NCBI GenBank assembly: GCA_032622095.1
Contig: CP136069.1
Span: 128,693,123-128,757,122 of the forward strand
DNA: 64,000 nucleotides
Direction: 5' to 3'
Source of the DNA: Siphonodentalium dalli
Taxonomy: Eukaryota > Mollusca > Scaphopoda > Gadilida > Siphonodentaliidae
Shown: positions 48,801 to 52,974 of the stretch, in pieces
Position numbering within the stretch: the stretch's first letter is position 1
Layout of the letters: each line of letters begins with the position of its first letter
Made by a program: the position numbers and the translations under genes
The notes under the pieces: model-generated
What the model was told of the DNA's origin: nothing
Databases searched by the model: none
What the model saw: the letters and a program-made list of their open reading frames with translations, nothing else

Positions 48801-51400
48801 ACGAGTTTACACCTGTATACTATTTTGCAGATGCAGAACATAAGTTATGAATCTTAATTAAGTTCGTAACTTATGTTCTGCATCCAAAAAATAGTATACA
48901 CCATTTTAAGTTACTGCCCCATACTGCCATTTAAGAAGTTGATTCTGATTCTTTGAATGTGAAGTTGTGAACGTTTCCTGGATTTGTTTCAGATTATTAA
49001 CTGACTGTAATGTTACTGGATCTTTTATTTTGTAACTTGAACATATTTTGAGGTAAAGTTAAACTTCGTTCTAGATTGTCTCTCACTTTTAATTCCGAGT
49101 GTCCAACATGACAGGGAACGGGATTGTTCCCGGTTCCTGGTTCCTAGTCTCTAAAATGTCCCGGAACCGGTTCCTTGAAAACCGGGGCATATATTAAACC
49201 CTAGTGGTGATGGTTATTTTAATCTTAATATTTTTTCCCCTCCTGCATCTACTTTTTTTTCAACCTAAATGTTTGTAAACCAGGCTATTTATTGGTGTCA
49301 CCATACCTCTTGAAACCACCCAGCTAGTGAAACAAAAGATAAAAGTAAAAATTATTTTTGCAGCTCTAGTTTTTTTGGAGTTACTGCATTTTTCTTTGGC
49401 TGGCTATAGGAAAGAGGTAGAAATTTGGTAATGAAAGCAAAAAAAAATTCCCAAGTCATGCTATACTCATTGATGAGTAGTAATTCCTTTTGAAATATTC
49501 AGATAATATATTCAACAAACGACCACAGGGCGTTTGTTGAACTTATTAACTGAACATTTCCCTTCAATAAATAAGACTCCTTTTGCACTTGTATTATCTG
49601 TCATATGCTTATTTTTCCTGAAAACCCATCCAGATGAATAATAGACCATTCCAATGTCTACTTCTATAATTGAGTGGGAGAATCCATTTTGTATAGAAAG
49701 GGTTAAAGACATATTATGTTCGGGTGCACGAAATTGATAAGTTAGTACTTGTGCGATATGCCAACATCAGGGTTTCCGCCAGGCCGGCTGTGGGTCCGCC
49801 GCCCGGACCCATTCCCCCTGCCGACCTTTGCCATGAAATCCCGCTTATACACAAATAAATGACGTTATTAAAAACTTATTCAGTCTTGTCTGTCTCGGCA
49901 GGCTATATATGATATCTAATCCTATTTTCATTAATAATGACCAAATGGAATCGACACAGTCCATCTTCAGAAAAAAAATATAACAGCATGAACAAACCAT
50001 AAATAGTGACACCCCACAAATAGTTCCACGGGATTCCCCCACGTGATTGGTGGGGAATTCCCTATCAAGGGAGATATCATTGGTTCAATTTACTTCAGAG
50101 TATGGGAACGTGGATCATAAAAACTGCCTCATTTATTATCTTGACATGAATATTGACGAGGCATTTGTACTAATTGATACATCATTATTCCAACTTGTAT
50201 AAAACATGTGTATAATTTGAGGCATGAGGAAACACACAAATATCGTATCATTTATAGTAATATAAAATTGCGACTTGGCTTACTGTTGTTTTAGGGCAAT
50301 GGATCGTTAATTTAGTGGTTGCCTCATTGTTGCGAACTGAAGCATGAAAACGCTTGGGCTAATGGCGATCATCATTAAAGAATCTTTGTGCAACATACAC
50401 AAGTTCGCGTCAATGCCCCATTCAGAGTAAGAGTTTGTCTAATGCTCGTTCCCGGGCTGGCTTAGATATAATCATTCAGATGTGACGTCATCTAGTAGAA
50501 GTTTGCAGACACGTGCAGTTAACTGTGTCACAATAATAGAGATATAAATCAAAGCTATTATACCGCAGTCATTGAATATCATAATAATGCACATGTCCAC
50601 GATTATTAGTCAGGTCTAGGACGCCCATATAATTTGATATAAATGTGTGAGACAGGGAATAAAATAAAGACACACAGACACAGTGAGAATGGGTTTGTTT
50701 ATTTCTTTTTTTTAATATAGGATTATCATCTTTTTAGATTTATAGTTTGCGCCGGCATTTTGTCTTGTTGCTTACCTGTGATCGCCGTTTGTTTCTCAAA
50801 ATCCTGATGAAAAATGCCCCTCATGACATACCGATCCATGAGTCGCAGGAAGTTTTTAATAAGGGAAATTGGGTTTGAAAGTTGCGACTTATACATCGGC
50901 CGGTACGGTAAATGGCAAAATTACAGATAAATCGGTCTTCATATATTTAATTATTTACTGGGTTTCCCCCATAGCAGCTACCGGACCCATTCCCCCGACC
51001 CCTAGCGGAAACCCTGCAACATGGGGAATGTAGCATTCTACTAACATGGGGAATGTAGCATTCTACTAACATTCTACTAACATTGCCAAAATTTTAAAAG
51101 AAAGCGACCATACCACTCTATAGAAAACATCGTCTGAACTACTCTCAATTGTAAATATTTACATCGCGATTCGGGACGCAACAATCAGCGATAAACTAAC
51201 TCAACTGATTTCGCCATCGAGAGTCATTGGATTTAATTAATAGATAAGAATGACAGTATGTGTTGTCAATTTGGATATAATATTTGTAAAACTACTACTC
51301 CATTTCTATTTGATCACCCTACAGGAGTGTTTCACATCACTTTAATCTGAGGCCTGACTGTTGTATTCATAGTTTTTCTCTCATTTTTCCAGCTTACTGA
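3756..51400 (+). CDS. Unidentified multi-exon gene, 18 exons chained (5' end outside or upstream)
   Basis: Eighteen short open segments on the + strand have AG acceptors after pyrimidine-rich tracts and GT donors, mostly GTAAGT, GTGAGT or GTATGT. Intron phases match at every junction except one (25886 to 29557), which chance would not give. The coding sum is about 1435 nt, or about 478 residues. The predicted protein is hydrophilic. It has no signal peptide or membrane segment in what is visible. It is rich in S, D, E, K and R, with isolated Trp in short motifs (NKPWQ, VDWNK, ELWDD, HAWAN, PVWDI, KSWEQ, PAWKI). It looks like a disordered scaffold or adaptor protein, but I do not recognise the family and assign no function. 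The first exon and start codon are not identified. Introns are full of DNA transposons. Confidence 0.8.
3838..4120. repeat. Fragment of a 'TATCCCCCACAAGCAAAG' dispersed repeat
   Basis: Text of the form TATCCCCC...GGGGATATAGAAATGG followed by a CCATCCATCCGTCTGT stretch recurs at 19558-19630 in variant form. It is probably a dispersed transposon end. Class unknown. Confidence 0.4.
4398..4490 (+). CDS. Exon of the unidentified gene (phase 1-1)
   Basis: Acceptor ACCTGGCAG and donor GTGAGTATG bound 93 nt. It starts DATLADREYNKPWQ and continues with a basic patch (RRVKPKRDESPIRS). Phase fits both neighbours. The following intron (8.5 kb) contains the 7.56-kb transposon. Confidence 0.8.
4677..4997. 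mobile_element. TTAA-type MITE, family 1, with a partial tandem duplication
   Basis: TTAACCCTTTCTTTGC at 4678 and again TTTAACCCTTTCTATTC at about 4743 head the same 65-bp segment twice. The right end is AGTATAGAAAAGGTTAA (TTAA 4994-4997). The left end is therefore duplicated in tandem. Confidence 0.75.
5118..12677. mobile_element. 7.56-kb Academ-like DNA transposon (decayed)
   Basis: The ends are inverted: TAGTGTAGCGGTCAA at 5118 and its complement ending at 12677. A second conserved inverted block lies about 35-60 bp further in (TACCCCTCCCGGAGGTATAA against the complement of 12610-12640). TTA flanks both sides (5115-5117 and 12678-12680), consistent with a 3-bp target duplication. Inside is a broken ORF with a FEN/XPG-like signature (8541-11940). 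Academ elements are known for an XPG-type nuclease and 3-4-bp duplications, so that superfamily fits; this is from memory. Bases 5200-8530 hold no coding sequence I can support, but carry repeated AAAGAGCGYT motifs. 11941-12600 is AT-rich 3' sequence. Confidence 0.75.
8541..11940 (+). pseudogene. Transposase-like ORF with FEN/XPG-like nuclease domain and CXC-like tail, inactivated
   Basis: A long protein homology runs through several frames. The 5' part (from about 8556, DECRSFIPNELYDFI) meets an in-frame TAG at the DFIR/LINQES join (about 8604). It shifts frame near 8900-9000. A 19-bp direct duplication (9619-9637, 9638-9656) breaks the frame. Further shifts occur near 9950 and 10060, and a TAA stop lies at 11182-11184. 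The 3' part is clean: IIDAMALL, VFDRYD (10762), HEEADT (11071), KCDDTD (11143) and TGCDTTS (11335). These line up in order with the acidic active-site motifs of FEN1/XPG nucleases, including the GCD turn. The C-terminus has CSLSAKCKCFAAGMKC then CGC and C, like half a tesmin/TSO1 CXC zinc domain, then an acidic end (DSDDDVP). It belongs to a multicopy family common in marine invertebrate genomes. It cannot be functional as it stands. Function inferred from motifs. Confidence 0.8.
12958..13065 (+). CDS. Exon of the unidentified gene (phase 1-1)
   Basis: Acceptor ACTCTTGTAG; donor CAG/GTTTAT is weaker than average. The 108 nt read GSSKTTRPKSKSC, then PECDVDDLADLLIVKPMTP, a basic patch followed by an acidic-hydrophobic helix-like patch. 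Phase fits 4490 and 17012. Confidence 0.75.
13210..13765. repeat. Palindromic repeats with GCAGAATGAGGTCCCCAGAG ends
   Basis: Arms of the type GCAGAATGAAGTCCCCAGAG and CACCCTCTGGGGACCTCATT recur at about 13225-13450 and 13665-13760, around loops ending in ACTAAATTCACC. The same family is at 36548, 36845, 53567 and 53862, with half copies near 2985 and 63480. Stretch 13770-14430 shows nothing identifiable. Confidence 0.65.
14440..14510. repeat. Possible SINE-like tail motif
   Basis: An AATAATAATAATGGTGC run is followed by TTATATAGTGCC and CTAAGCGCTTCACATTATT. This resembles a dispersed invertebrate SINE/LINE tail I have seen often. No A/B boxes were found. 14510-15840 has no gene signal. Confidence 0.3.
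15842..16015. mobile_element. TA-flanked palindromic MITE (mariner-like), diverged copy
   Basis: CAGTAATGCCCAAAGTAAT at the left is mirrored at the right, and the body is a near-perfect hairpin around a CGGAAAGCTCTCCGAC centre. TA precedes the left end. Better copies are at 37042, 54677 and 55162. Confidence 0.7.
16191..16347. repeat. 78-bp direct duplication
   Basis: CTCAGTGAAGCAATAAACTT through GAACTGGGTATTAT occurs twice in tandem with few differences. Next to it, (TA)n lies at about 16453-16471. The rest up to 16980 is unremarkable intron. Confidence 0.7.
17012..17172 (+). CDS. Exon of the unidentified gene (phase 1-0)
   Basis: Acceptor TCTTTTCACAG; donor GAG/GTATGT. This is the largest exon (161 nt): RKVDWNKDTKL, FDELWDDPG, then a Pro/Thr/Ser/Lys linker and HAWANIG. 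A second AG at 17018 would give a stop in this frame, so the first is used. Three tryptophans sit in short charged motifs. Confidence 0.85.
17449..18585. mobile_element. hAT-like non-autonomous element, 1137 bp
   Basis: Inverted ends CAGGCCCCAAGCTAG and CTAGCTTGGGCCCTG are flanked by AATCAGTG (17441-17448) and AATCAGTA (18586-18593), an 8-bp duplication with one mismatch. Subterminal GC-rich GGCGACTTCGCC-type palindromes are visible. No ORF of note. A truncated relative starts at 57014. Confidence 0.75.
18586..19976. other. Intron stretch without gene
   Basis: AT-rich intron. A fragment of the TATCCCCC dispersed repeat lies at 19558-19630. I see nothing else supportable. Confidence 0.5.
19981..20206. 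mobile_element. TTAA-type MITE, family 1
   Basis: TTAA at 19977-19980 and 20207-20210. The inner ends CCATTTCTATACTAAATACT and AGTATAGAAAGGG are inverted. The body contains GACGAGTAGTTCCC and TTCAGATAATAAG as in the other copies. Confidence 0.8.
20318..20466 (+). CDS. Exon of the unidentified gene (phase 0-2)
   Basis: Acceptor TATAAATATGCAG, donor AAAAG/GTAAAA. The 149 nt read ENIYSNGVYT, then a strongly basic run GPRRRRNMKGEDLVADEM, then a charged region ending LPMK. The RRRR cluster could be a nuclear-localisation or microtubule-type basic patch (inference). A minisatellite begins about 60 bp after the donor. Confidence 0.8.
20530..21027. repeat. 33-bp minisatellite, about 15 copies
   Basis: The unit contains ATCATTGGTTGACCAGCAAT and GAGTACTGAGTGG. 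Four units have TACTGAG with GGTTGACC, nine have TCCTGAG with GGTAGACC, then two return to the first type. Because 33 is divisible by 3 and the unit lacks stops in some frames, long open frames appear on both strands. They are not genes. Confidence 0.9.
21145..21290. repeat. Foldback repeat (AACATGTTCACAC ends)
   Basis: GTGTGTGAACTGGTTAATGT and ACATTAACATGTTCACAC are inverted around a central AAACGAGAATCTCGTAGG-like hairpin. A related copy is at 34613-34750. Confidence 0.65.
21573..21845. repeat. Tandem array of ~46-60-bp units duplicating the next splice acceptor
   Basis: Units reading CTCTATATTTTAGTGTGAGA then GCGAATGAGTTAGATTTAAT recur about five times. The last one runs directly into the exon at 21840 (CTCTATATTTTAG/TGGTAGAGTGAAGGGG). 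Each unit therefore carries a copy of the pyrimidine tract plus TAG. Confidence 0.85.
21840..21985 (+). CDS. Exon of the unidentified gene (phase 2-1)
   Basis: Two in-frame acceptors are possible six bases apart: ATTTTAG ending at 21839, or TGGTAG ending at 21845. Donor TTAG/GTAAGT. It reads GPGLDAKKHRKNLGKL then a very acidic stretch GYIDDTDTKDEDAIELL. Phase fits both neighbours with either start. Confidence 0.8.
22120..24290. repeat. Intron with diverged long repeats
   Basis: Between about 22660 and 23750, text such as CCATCTTGGATTTTACTC, CATCACCAAACTTCATATGG and GATCACCTCTAGATGGGAGC-like blocks returns three or four times at roughly 220-bp steps. This is an old tandem or clustered repeat. 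A 38-bp duplication (GTGAGCGGTTGACTCGTTTA-type) lies at 23955-24040. No exon. Confidence 0.5.
24302..24369 (+). CDS. Exon of the unidentified gene (phase 1-0)
   Basis: Acceptor CATAATTCCAG, donor AGCAGA/GTAAGT. Reads EDANDLKREGVTNIPK then TGYKVSR. 68 nt. Phase fits 21985 and 25552. Confidence 0.8.
24729..24871. mobile_element. TTAA-type MITE, family 2 (TCATGG arms), shortened
   Basis: CCCTTTCATGAGGGAAGCTG at the left and GAAGCTCCAGTCATGGAAGG followed by TTAA (24872-24875) at the right. The core AGTGTAATCTCTTATATA / GAGAATACATTGG is shared with 35626 and 56063. Confidence 0.65.
24876..25237. mobile_element. TTAA-type MITE, family 3 (~330-370 bp)
   Basis: Starts directly at the same TTAA (24872-24875) that closes the previous element. 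Left text AGTCATATTATGGACTTGTT, right TTGATCATCACT then TTAA (25238-25241). Copies in both orientations are at 39637, 49707 and 61667, with a partial one at 46890. Confidence 0.7.
25328..25534. mobile_element. TTAA-flanked near-perfect palindrome, 207 bp
   Basis: TTAA at 25324-25327 and 25535-25538. CCCTTTCAGTGCCAAGTCCG at one end mirrors CGTACTTGGCACTGAAAGGG at the other. The two halves match almost base for base to a central AAGAGCTCTAAGAGCTCTT. Confidence 0.85.
25552..25601 (+). CDS. Exon of the unidentified gene (phase 0-2)
   Basis: Acceptor TCTTTTTTCAG; donor CAA/GTAAGC. Reads SFRQKYSEEPKVKLNI. An alternative acceptor 8 bases on (25559) would lead to a stop in the next exon, so the first is preferred. 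It lies only 17 bases after the palindromic MITE. Confidence 0.7.
25867..25886 (+). CDS. 20-nt microexon of the unidentified gene (phase 2-1)
   Basis: CTATTTATAG precedes 20 nt reading NLNPYDK across the junction, followed by GTATGA. Phase agrees with 25601. The next recognised exon (29557) is phase 2, so an exon is missing or a border is wrong. Confidence 0.55.
26063..28440. mobile_element. Foldback DNA element carrying a nested insertion
   Basis: Left text TAGATCAAGTCCTCTCAGTC and right text whose complement reads TAGACCAAGTCTTCTCGGTC are inverted. Similarity continues inward (TTTTGGACCGAGTCCTGTCC against the complement of 28350-28380; CTATAATGGAC on both sides). The left terminal repeat is split by the element at 26103-27033. 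Remove that, and the terminal repeats align for about 100 bp. Interior open frames (27484-27854) look random. Confidence 0.65.
26103..27033. mobile_element. 931-bp element with ~70-bp inverted ends and 9-bp target duplication
   Basis: TAGTCCAAGTCTTCTTGTAC at the start is repeated inverted at the end, identical for about 68 bp and recognisable further in. GGGATGTCG flanks both sides (26094-26102 and 27034-27042). A 9-bp duplication with long inverted ends suggests a Mutator-like MITE (inference). No coding potential. Confidence 0.85.
28441..29231. other. Intron stretch without identifiable content
   Basis: AT-rich. No exon, repeat family or RNA gene that I can support. It is one place where the exon needed to repair the phase between 25886 and 29557 could lie. 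Confidence 0.4.
29236..29474. mobile_element. TTAA-type MITE, family 1
   Basis: TTAA at 29232-29235 and 29475-29478. CCCTTTCTTTAATAAATGG on the left, TTTAGTATAGAAAGGG on the right. Orientation opposite to the 19981 copy. Confidence 0.8.
29557..29621 (+). CDS. Exon of the unidentified gene (phase 2-1)
   Basis: Acceptor CTAACTTTTCAG, donor CGAG/GTAGGT. The Ser/Tyr-rich reading is PAHSPMSSYSTGTYYNQFR. This frame is chosen because only its end phase (1) fits the exon at 31231. The start phase (2) does not match 25886. Confidence 0.7.
30278..30361. repeat. 28-bp tandem repeat, 3 copies
   Basis: AATTAGAAGGCAAGTCAATG followed by AGGTTTTT repeats three times without change. The preceding 29622-30277 is plain intron. 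Confidence 0.9.
30400..31045. repeat. Long imperfect palindrome split by a TTAA element
   Basis: CACTTACACCTACCATACTT at the left is mirrored by AAGTAGGTGTAAGTG at the right. The arms continue through AAGTCCTTGTAGTTGC / CCACAAGGACTTG to a centre near 30835 (AAATCCAGGGAATCAAG / CTTGATTTCCTGGATTT). The left arm is interrupted at TTAA by the element at 30433-30655. Confidence 0.75.
30433..30655. mobile_element. TTAA MITE with a provable target site
   Basis: Inverted ends CTCTTTGAGTGCCAGG and CCTGGCACTCAAAGGG are flanked by TTAA (30429-30432, 30656-30659). The core has the AATGCATTCTCTTATATATG palindrome of family 2. The opposite arm of the surrounding palindrome keeps the uninterrupted site with a single TTAA. 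Confidence 0.85.
31231..31302 (+). CDS. Exon of the unidentified gene (phase 1-1)
   Basis: Acceptor TTTTCCTTCAAG, donor AAAT/GTGAGT. Only one of three frames is open: DHAVGNKGQLDSFTVGD then SRPASRK. 72 nt. Confidence 0.8.
31598..32094. repeat. Foldback element
   Basis: GATTGTAAAACGGCAAACTT and its inverted partner AAGTTTTGCCATTTTACAAT bound about 500 bp of non-coding AT-rich sequence. No clear target duplication. Confidence 0.5.
32411..33527. mobile_element. hAT-like non-autonomous element, 1117 bp
   Basis: Ends TAGGGTCCTGCGAAT and ATTCGCAGGACCCTA are exact inverted repeats. GATTCACC flanks both sides (32403-32410 and 33528-33535), a perfect 8-bp duplication. Just inside both ends are arrays of ATCGAATCGAAT-type repeats. 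The 122-codon open frame at 32845 is not recognisable. Confidence 0.9.
33975..34039 (+). CDS. Exon of the unidentified gene (phase 1-0)
   Basis: Acceptor CCTATTTTGTAG, donor CCCT/GTAAGT. Reads ERDFPLDSEDEFESVSQ then VTGP, acidic. Phase fits 31302 and 35442. Confidence 0.85.
34440..34612. repeat. Near-perfect hairpin, ~170 bp
   Basis: AAGGATTAACTATCATGTGG at the left mirrors CCACATGACAGTTAATCCTT at the right. The arms match through GGTGAGGTAAGTGG to the centre AAAACCCTTCGGGTTTTA. It could extrude a cruciform. Likely a MITE. Confidence 0.8.
34613..34750. repeat. Foldback repeat related to 21145-21290
   Basis: GTGTGAACATGTTATCATTA and TAATGTTAACCAGTTCACAT are inverted around a GGAACCTACGGTTCTC centre. 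It directly abuts the previous hairpin. Confidence 0.65.
34751..35441. other. Intron stretch without gene
   Basis: A loose inverted pair (AATATTGGATCCATCAGG against CTGGTGGATCCAAT) lies at about 35165-35280. Nothing else identifiable. Confidence 0.4.
35442..35475 (+). CDS. 34-nt exon of the unidentified gene (phase 0-1)
   Basis: Acceptor CTTGCCATTTCAG, donor GATG/GTATGT. Reads RKPVWDIVESD, one of the Trp motifs. Phase fits both neighbours. Confidence 0.75.
35626..35857. mobile_element. TTAA-type MITE, family 2 (TCATGG arms)
   Basis: CCCTTTCATGACGGGAGCTG at the left and AGCTCCGGTCATGGAAGGG with TTAA (35858-35861) at the right. It contains two hairpins built on GCATTCTCTTATATA / TATAAGAGAATGC. 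The left TTAA is mutated. Confidence 0.75.
36548..36945. repeat. Two GCAGAATGAGGT-type palindromes
   Basis: GCAGAATGAGGTTCCCAGAG / CTCTGGGAACATCATTCTGC at 36550-36640, and a second copy starting at 36845. The connecting stretch (36660-36840) is shared with 53670-53855, so the pair moved or was duplicated as a unit. Confidence 0.7.
37042..37256. mobile_element. TA-flanked palindromic MITE (mariner-like)
   Basis: CAATAATGCTCTGAGTAATC at the left and GATTACTTAGAGCATTACTG at the right. TA precedes and follows. The body folds completely, with centre GAAAGCTCTCCCCGAGAGCT. Mariner-type assignment rests on the TA target and CAGT ends. Confidence 0.85.
37321..38480. repeat. Dispersed repeat with GTCCGTCCGTC runs and ~160-bp internal repeats
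   Basis: ATACCCCCACTTTCGAAG and a GGGGGTATACTGG partner lead into CCGTCCGTCGAGCCGTCCGT. Between 37960 and 38310, AACAAATATGAACCGATTTC and CATTTTCGACTTATTTTGAC return at about 170-bp steps. This repeat type is frequent in mollusc genomes (memory). Confidence 0.55.
38503..38578 (+). CDS. Exon of the unidentified gene (phase 1-2)
   Basis: Long T-rich tract then TTTTTAG; donor AGCAG/GTATGT. Reads GEAGIPTSKSANFSSQK then IHTRESPS. Ser/Thr-rich. Confidence 0.8.
38580..39632. other. Intron stretch without gene
   Basis: No exon or recognisable repeat found. Confidence 0.4.
39637..39967. mobile_element. TTAA-type MITE, family 3, reverse orientation
   Basis: TTAA 39633-39636, then AGTGATGTGAAACACTC; right AAGTCCATAATATGTCT then TTAA 39968-39971. 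Shared internal text GTCCCGAATCGAGATGTAAA. Confidence 0.8.
40358..41493. mobile_element. CAGGG-ended element with 6-bp duplication, 1136 bp
   Basis: Left CAGGGCTGGCGATCTAGAAA and right (as complement) CAGGCCTGGAAATCTCAAGG are imperfect inverted ends. GATAGG flanks both sides (40352-40357, 41494-41499). Subterminal short palindromes (AGGAGGGCTATTAATAGCCC left, GCGGGCTATAAAAAGCCCGC right) recall hAT elements. No coding sequence of note. Confidence 0.75.
41886..42009 (+). CDS. Exon of the unidentified gene (phase 2-0)
   Basis: Acceptor ATTACACTTCAG, donor GATGAG/GTATGT. Reads KKLSQSGPVKYQDTAVTR, then SYESGAIGDIVPSKSWEQ and PLVDE. 124 nt. Phase fits 38578 and 42369. Confidence 0.85.
42369..42480 (+). 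CDS. Exon of the unidentified gene (phase 0-1)
   Basis: Acceptor AATAATGTTTCAG, donor CCAG/GTAAAT. Reads GDQGDYPSFSERGSHHS, then RPPAWKIADEQESS and LSHTGP. The intron before it is only 359 bp, the second shortest between recognised exons. Confidence 0.85.
42899..42922 (+). CDS. 24-nt microexon of the unidentified gene (phase 1-1)
   Basis: A strong acceptor (TCCTCTTCCTCCCTACAG) and donor (AGAG/GTAAGT) bound 24 nt reading KQPRDYR. Because it is symmetric, it could be skipped without changing frame. Confidence 0.7.
42953..43140. mobile_element. TTAA-type MITE, family 2, truncated
   Basis: TTAA 42949-42952, then CCCTTCCATGACGGCTTCCG. It contains the CCAATGCATTCTCTT core, but the right terminus is missing. 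Confidence 0.65.
43579..43800. repeat. Left copy of a large inverted pair
   Basis: TATCTCCGTCAAATATATCT through GGACACTGAAACTAATGG, then a block ending GACAAGACCTCATTCATTTT. The same text is inverted at 48279-48322 and 48455-48606. It may be two copies of one foldback family or the ends of a 5-kb element. Confidence 0.65.
44398..45044. mobile_element. Possible hAT-like element (TAGGGGTGCCACGATT ends)
   Basis: TAGGGGTGCCACGATTAATT at the left; the right end reads as complement CAGAGGTGCCACGATCATTG. Both then have ATAATCGAT. No convincing 8-bp duplication (CCGACAGG against CTGACGTG). About 650 bp, non-coding. Confidence 0.5.
45045..46540 (+). pseudogene. GC-rich degraded retroelement-like ORF with 117-bp repeats
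   Basis: Base composition rises sharply here. Open stretches switch frame: MAPSLASSINLETPLELV from 45050; DEDVLSQHLLDLAAFD in another frame near 45630-45680 with a stop at about 45757; and 39-residue repeats from 46061 (FSSVNSVQPALQARN, VMPPLFVVAASTTFAE). Four 117-bp units start at 46064, 46181, 46298 and 46415. One older unit is at about 45045-45170 and another at about 45840-45935. It looks gag-like in composition (Pro, Ser, Ala), but no RT, integrase or zinc knuckle was found. Identity uncertain. Confidence 0.45.
46541..46890. other. Continuation of the GC-rich region, no clear gene
   Basis: An open stretch 46622-46867 (CRIQELLLNKFLSPPFSPPF) may be more of the same degraded element. No motif recognised. 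Confidence 0.3.
46890..47110. mobile_element. Partial family 3 TTAA MITE
   Basis: TATTATGGACTTGATTGTGT, GAACCTGATAAGTTAGTATG and CATCGTCTGAACTACGC-like text match the 24876 and 49707 copies, though strongly diverged. Confidence 0.5.
47110..48278. other. Intron stretch with a long poly-G tract (47821-47854)
   Basis: The poly-G run of about 30 bases is interrupted by two T. The sequence around it is moderately GC-rich and may belong to the degraded element upstream. No gene supported. Confidence 0.45.
48279..48640. repeat. Right copies of the inverted pair, with an internal hairpin
   Basis: Inverted partners of 43579-43800. In addition, ACCCAAAATATGTATCTCCT at 48337 mirrors AGGAGATACATATTTTGGGT at about 48620, so this right part is a foldback unit by itself. 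Confidence 0.65.
48815..48908. repeat. Palindrome
   Basis: GTATACTATTTTGCAGATGC at the left mirrors GCATCCAAAAAATAGTATAC at the right. The arms meet at ATGAATCTTAATTAAGTTCG. Confidence 0.8.
49462..49702. mobile_element. TTAA-type MITE, family 1, left end eroded
   Basis: ATTGATGAGTAGTAATTCC, TTCAGATAATATATTCAAC and the right end TTTTGTATAGAAAGGG with TTAA (49703-49706). That TTAA is also the left target of the next element. Confidence 0.7.
49707..51341. mobile_element. TTAA-type MITE, family 3, split by a nested element
   Basis: Left AGACATATTATGTTCGGGTG after the shared TTAA; right GGAGTGTTTCACATCACT before TTAA (51342-51345). The body is interrupted at 49768-51016. After the insertion a short GGGGAATGTAGCATTCTACT segment is repeated in tandem. 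Confidence 0.8.
49768..51016. mobile_element. CAGGGTTTCC-ended element, 1249 bp, 6-bp duplication
   Basis: Inverted ends CAGGGTTTCCGCCAGG and CCTAGCGGAAACCCTG. CAACAT on both sides (49762-49767, 51017-51022). Both ends hold GGACCCATTCCCCC blocks. The insertion splits a known family 3 copy, so the borders are firm. hAT-like, possibly a 6-bp-duplication subgroup. Confidence 0.85.
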
Positions 51401-52200
51401 GTGCCATACAACTGCCAGTCGGTTTTCTTGAGGATATATCCGTCCAGACAAAGAATCTATGACACTCAAACCTCAACATTCTCAGAAAGTGTATTGAAAG
51501 GACTGTATACTTGTCAAAGATTTCCTATCATTTTAAAAATATTCATGGCAAATTATGGAGGATGCCCCAGGTTCGAATACATAAGAGTTCATATCCACAC
51601 TGACTTCACAGTTTGTTTCTTAAGGCCTAGACACATGCATGTTTTGAGATATTTCAAATTGGATTCTATAAAAAAAATGGGAATTTGAATTTGGTACATT
51701 ATTGTGACACAAAGATTATGAATCATCAATCATTTGGAAATTGTAAGTACACTTTCTACAATTTTATGGCATGAAAAACTCTTTTAAAATTTCTCTGTAA
51801 ATAATGTTCTAAATTTGAGAACTTTCATGTCATTCTTGTTGATCAATGGAAAATTAGGCTGTGATGAATTCAAGGTCACATGTCCACATCCTAATCTCAG
51901 CTTATTATATAGTAATCTTCAGCTGGCCACCCACTAGTGTGACCTTTTGTCCAATCGATTACTTATTTTTGATTGGGCTGAAATATCTTTGGCCCTTTTA
52001 TTCTTCTCTTCATTAACATGTATAATGTAGGTTATATCATGTAATAAAAAAAGTTAAGTTAATATTCTGATATAAACCAGACTCCCTTATATAGAGCCAG
52101 GACAATAGATTATTTGTGGTTTCTTTGTTTTGTGAAATTATTAATTATTCTAGTGGTTCTTGGTACCTCAATTGTAAAATAAAGAAATTTAAATTTAACC
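51393..52200 (+). CDS. Putative terminal exon (2 codons, stop, 3' UTR)
   Basis: TTTCTCTCATTTTTCCAG is the best pyrimidine tract in the region. In the phase left by the exon at 42922 it reads Ala-Tyr then TGA at 51398-51400. AATAAA lies at 52043 and 52178. A rival end is an acceptor at 43492 (TTATTACTTCAG) giving Gly then TAA, without a nearby AATAAA. The choice is uncertain. Confidence 0.4.
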
Positions 52201-52974
52201 ACTCGAATGTATTAAAATACTTCTTTTTTTTCAATAACATTTTCTGTTTCTACACACAATGAATGTTGAAGATGATAATATATGAAATCCATGTGTTTTC
52301 AGTTCTTGTCTTGAATAATGTAAAATATTTGTCTCGGCCTTAAGTTGCAAACTTTATTCGTTTTGATGTTGTATGTTTTCATGAAATGTTAAATGATTTC
52401 AAACCAAGTTAACCTTAAATGAGCCACATCTAAGTCATACAAAGTTTAACGAATTTTAAAGATACACATATGATTCAAACCATTATTGTACTAATTTATA
52501 ATATCCAAAACTACAATTTGTTTTGATCTGTATATTAACATAGGTCCGGAAATGCATAGGTTATCAAGATGTGGTTCTTCTGTCTCTCAAATGTATTAGT
52601 TCATGAAACATTTGTTGGTGTTGTTGCATCAGAAAATGCTAGCTAGATGATAAACAGTAAATCGATCAATTGATGAGTGCATTATTACTTAATACATATC
52701 TATGTCTGTGATAATTGTGTATATTTATAATTGTTTAGTTATATACTTTGATGTATACTTTTACTTATACATTTTTGTTACTTCATAAGCCTTCATAACA
52801 CCATTTACTACTATCCTATTATTCCTATAATTCATCATTCCGAGATTCTTCCTCGCTTTTGACTGAGGAAGTTAGGGCTGAATTGGTTGTAGGTTTTCAA
52901 AATCGGTATTTTGTTATCCAGGTTGGGCAAATCTTGTCTAGTTATTGTCTTATTGTTTTATTTATTTAATTTTA
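52201..52974. other. Downstream AT-rich stretch without gene
   Basis: Nothing recognisable. May include further 3' UTR if the later AATAAA sites are used. Confidence 0.4.
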
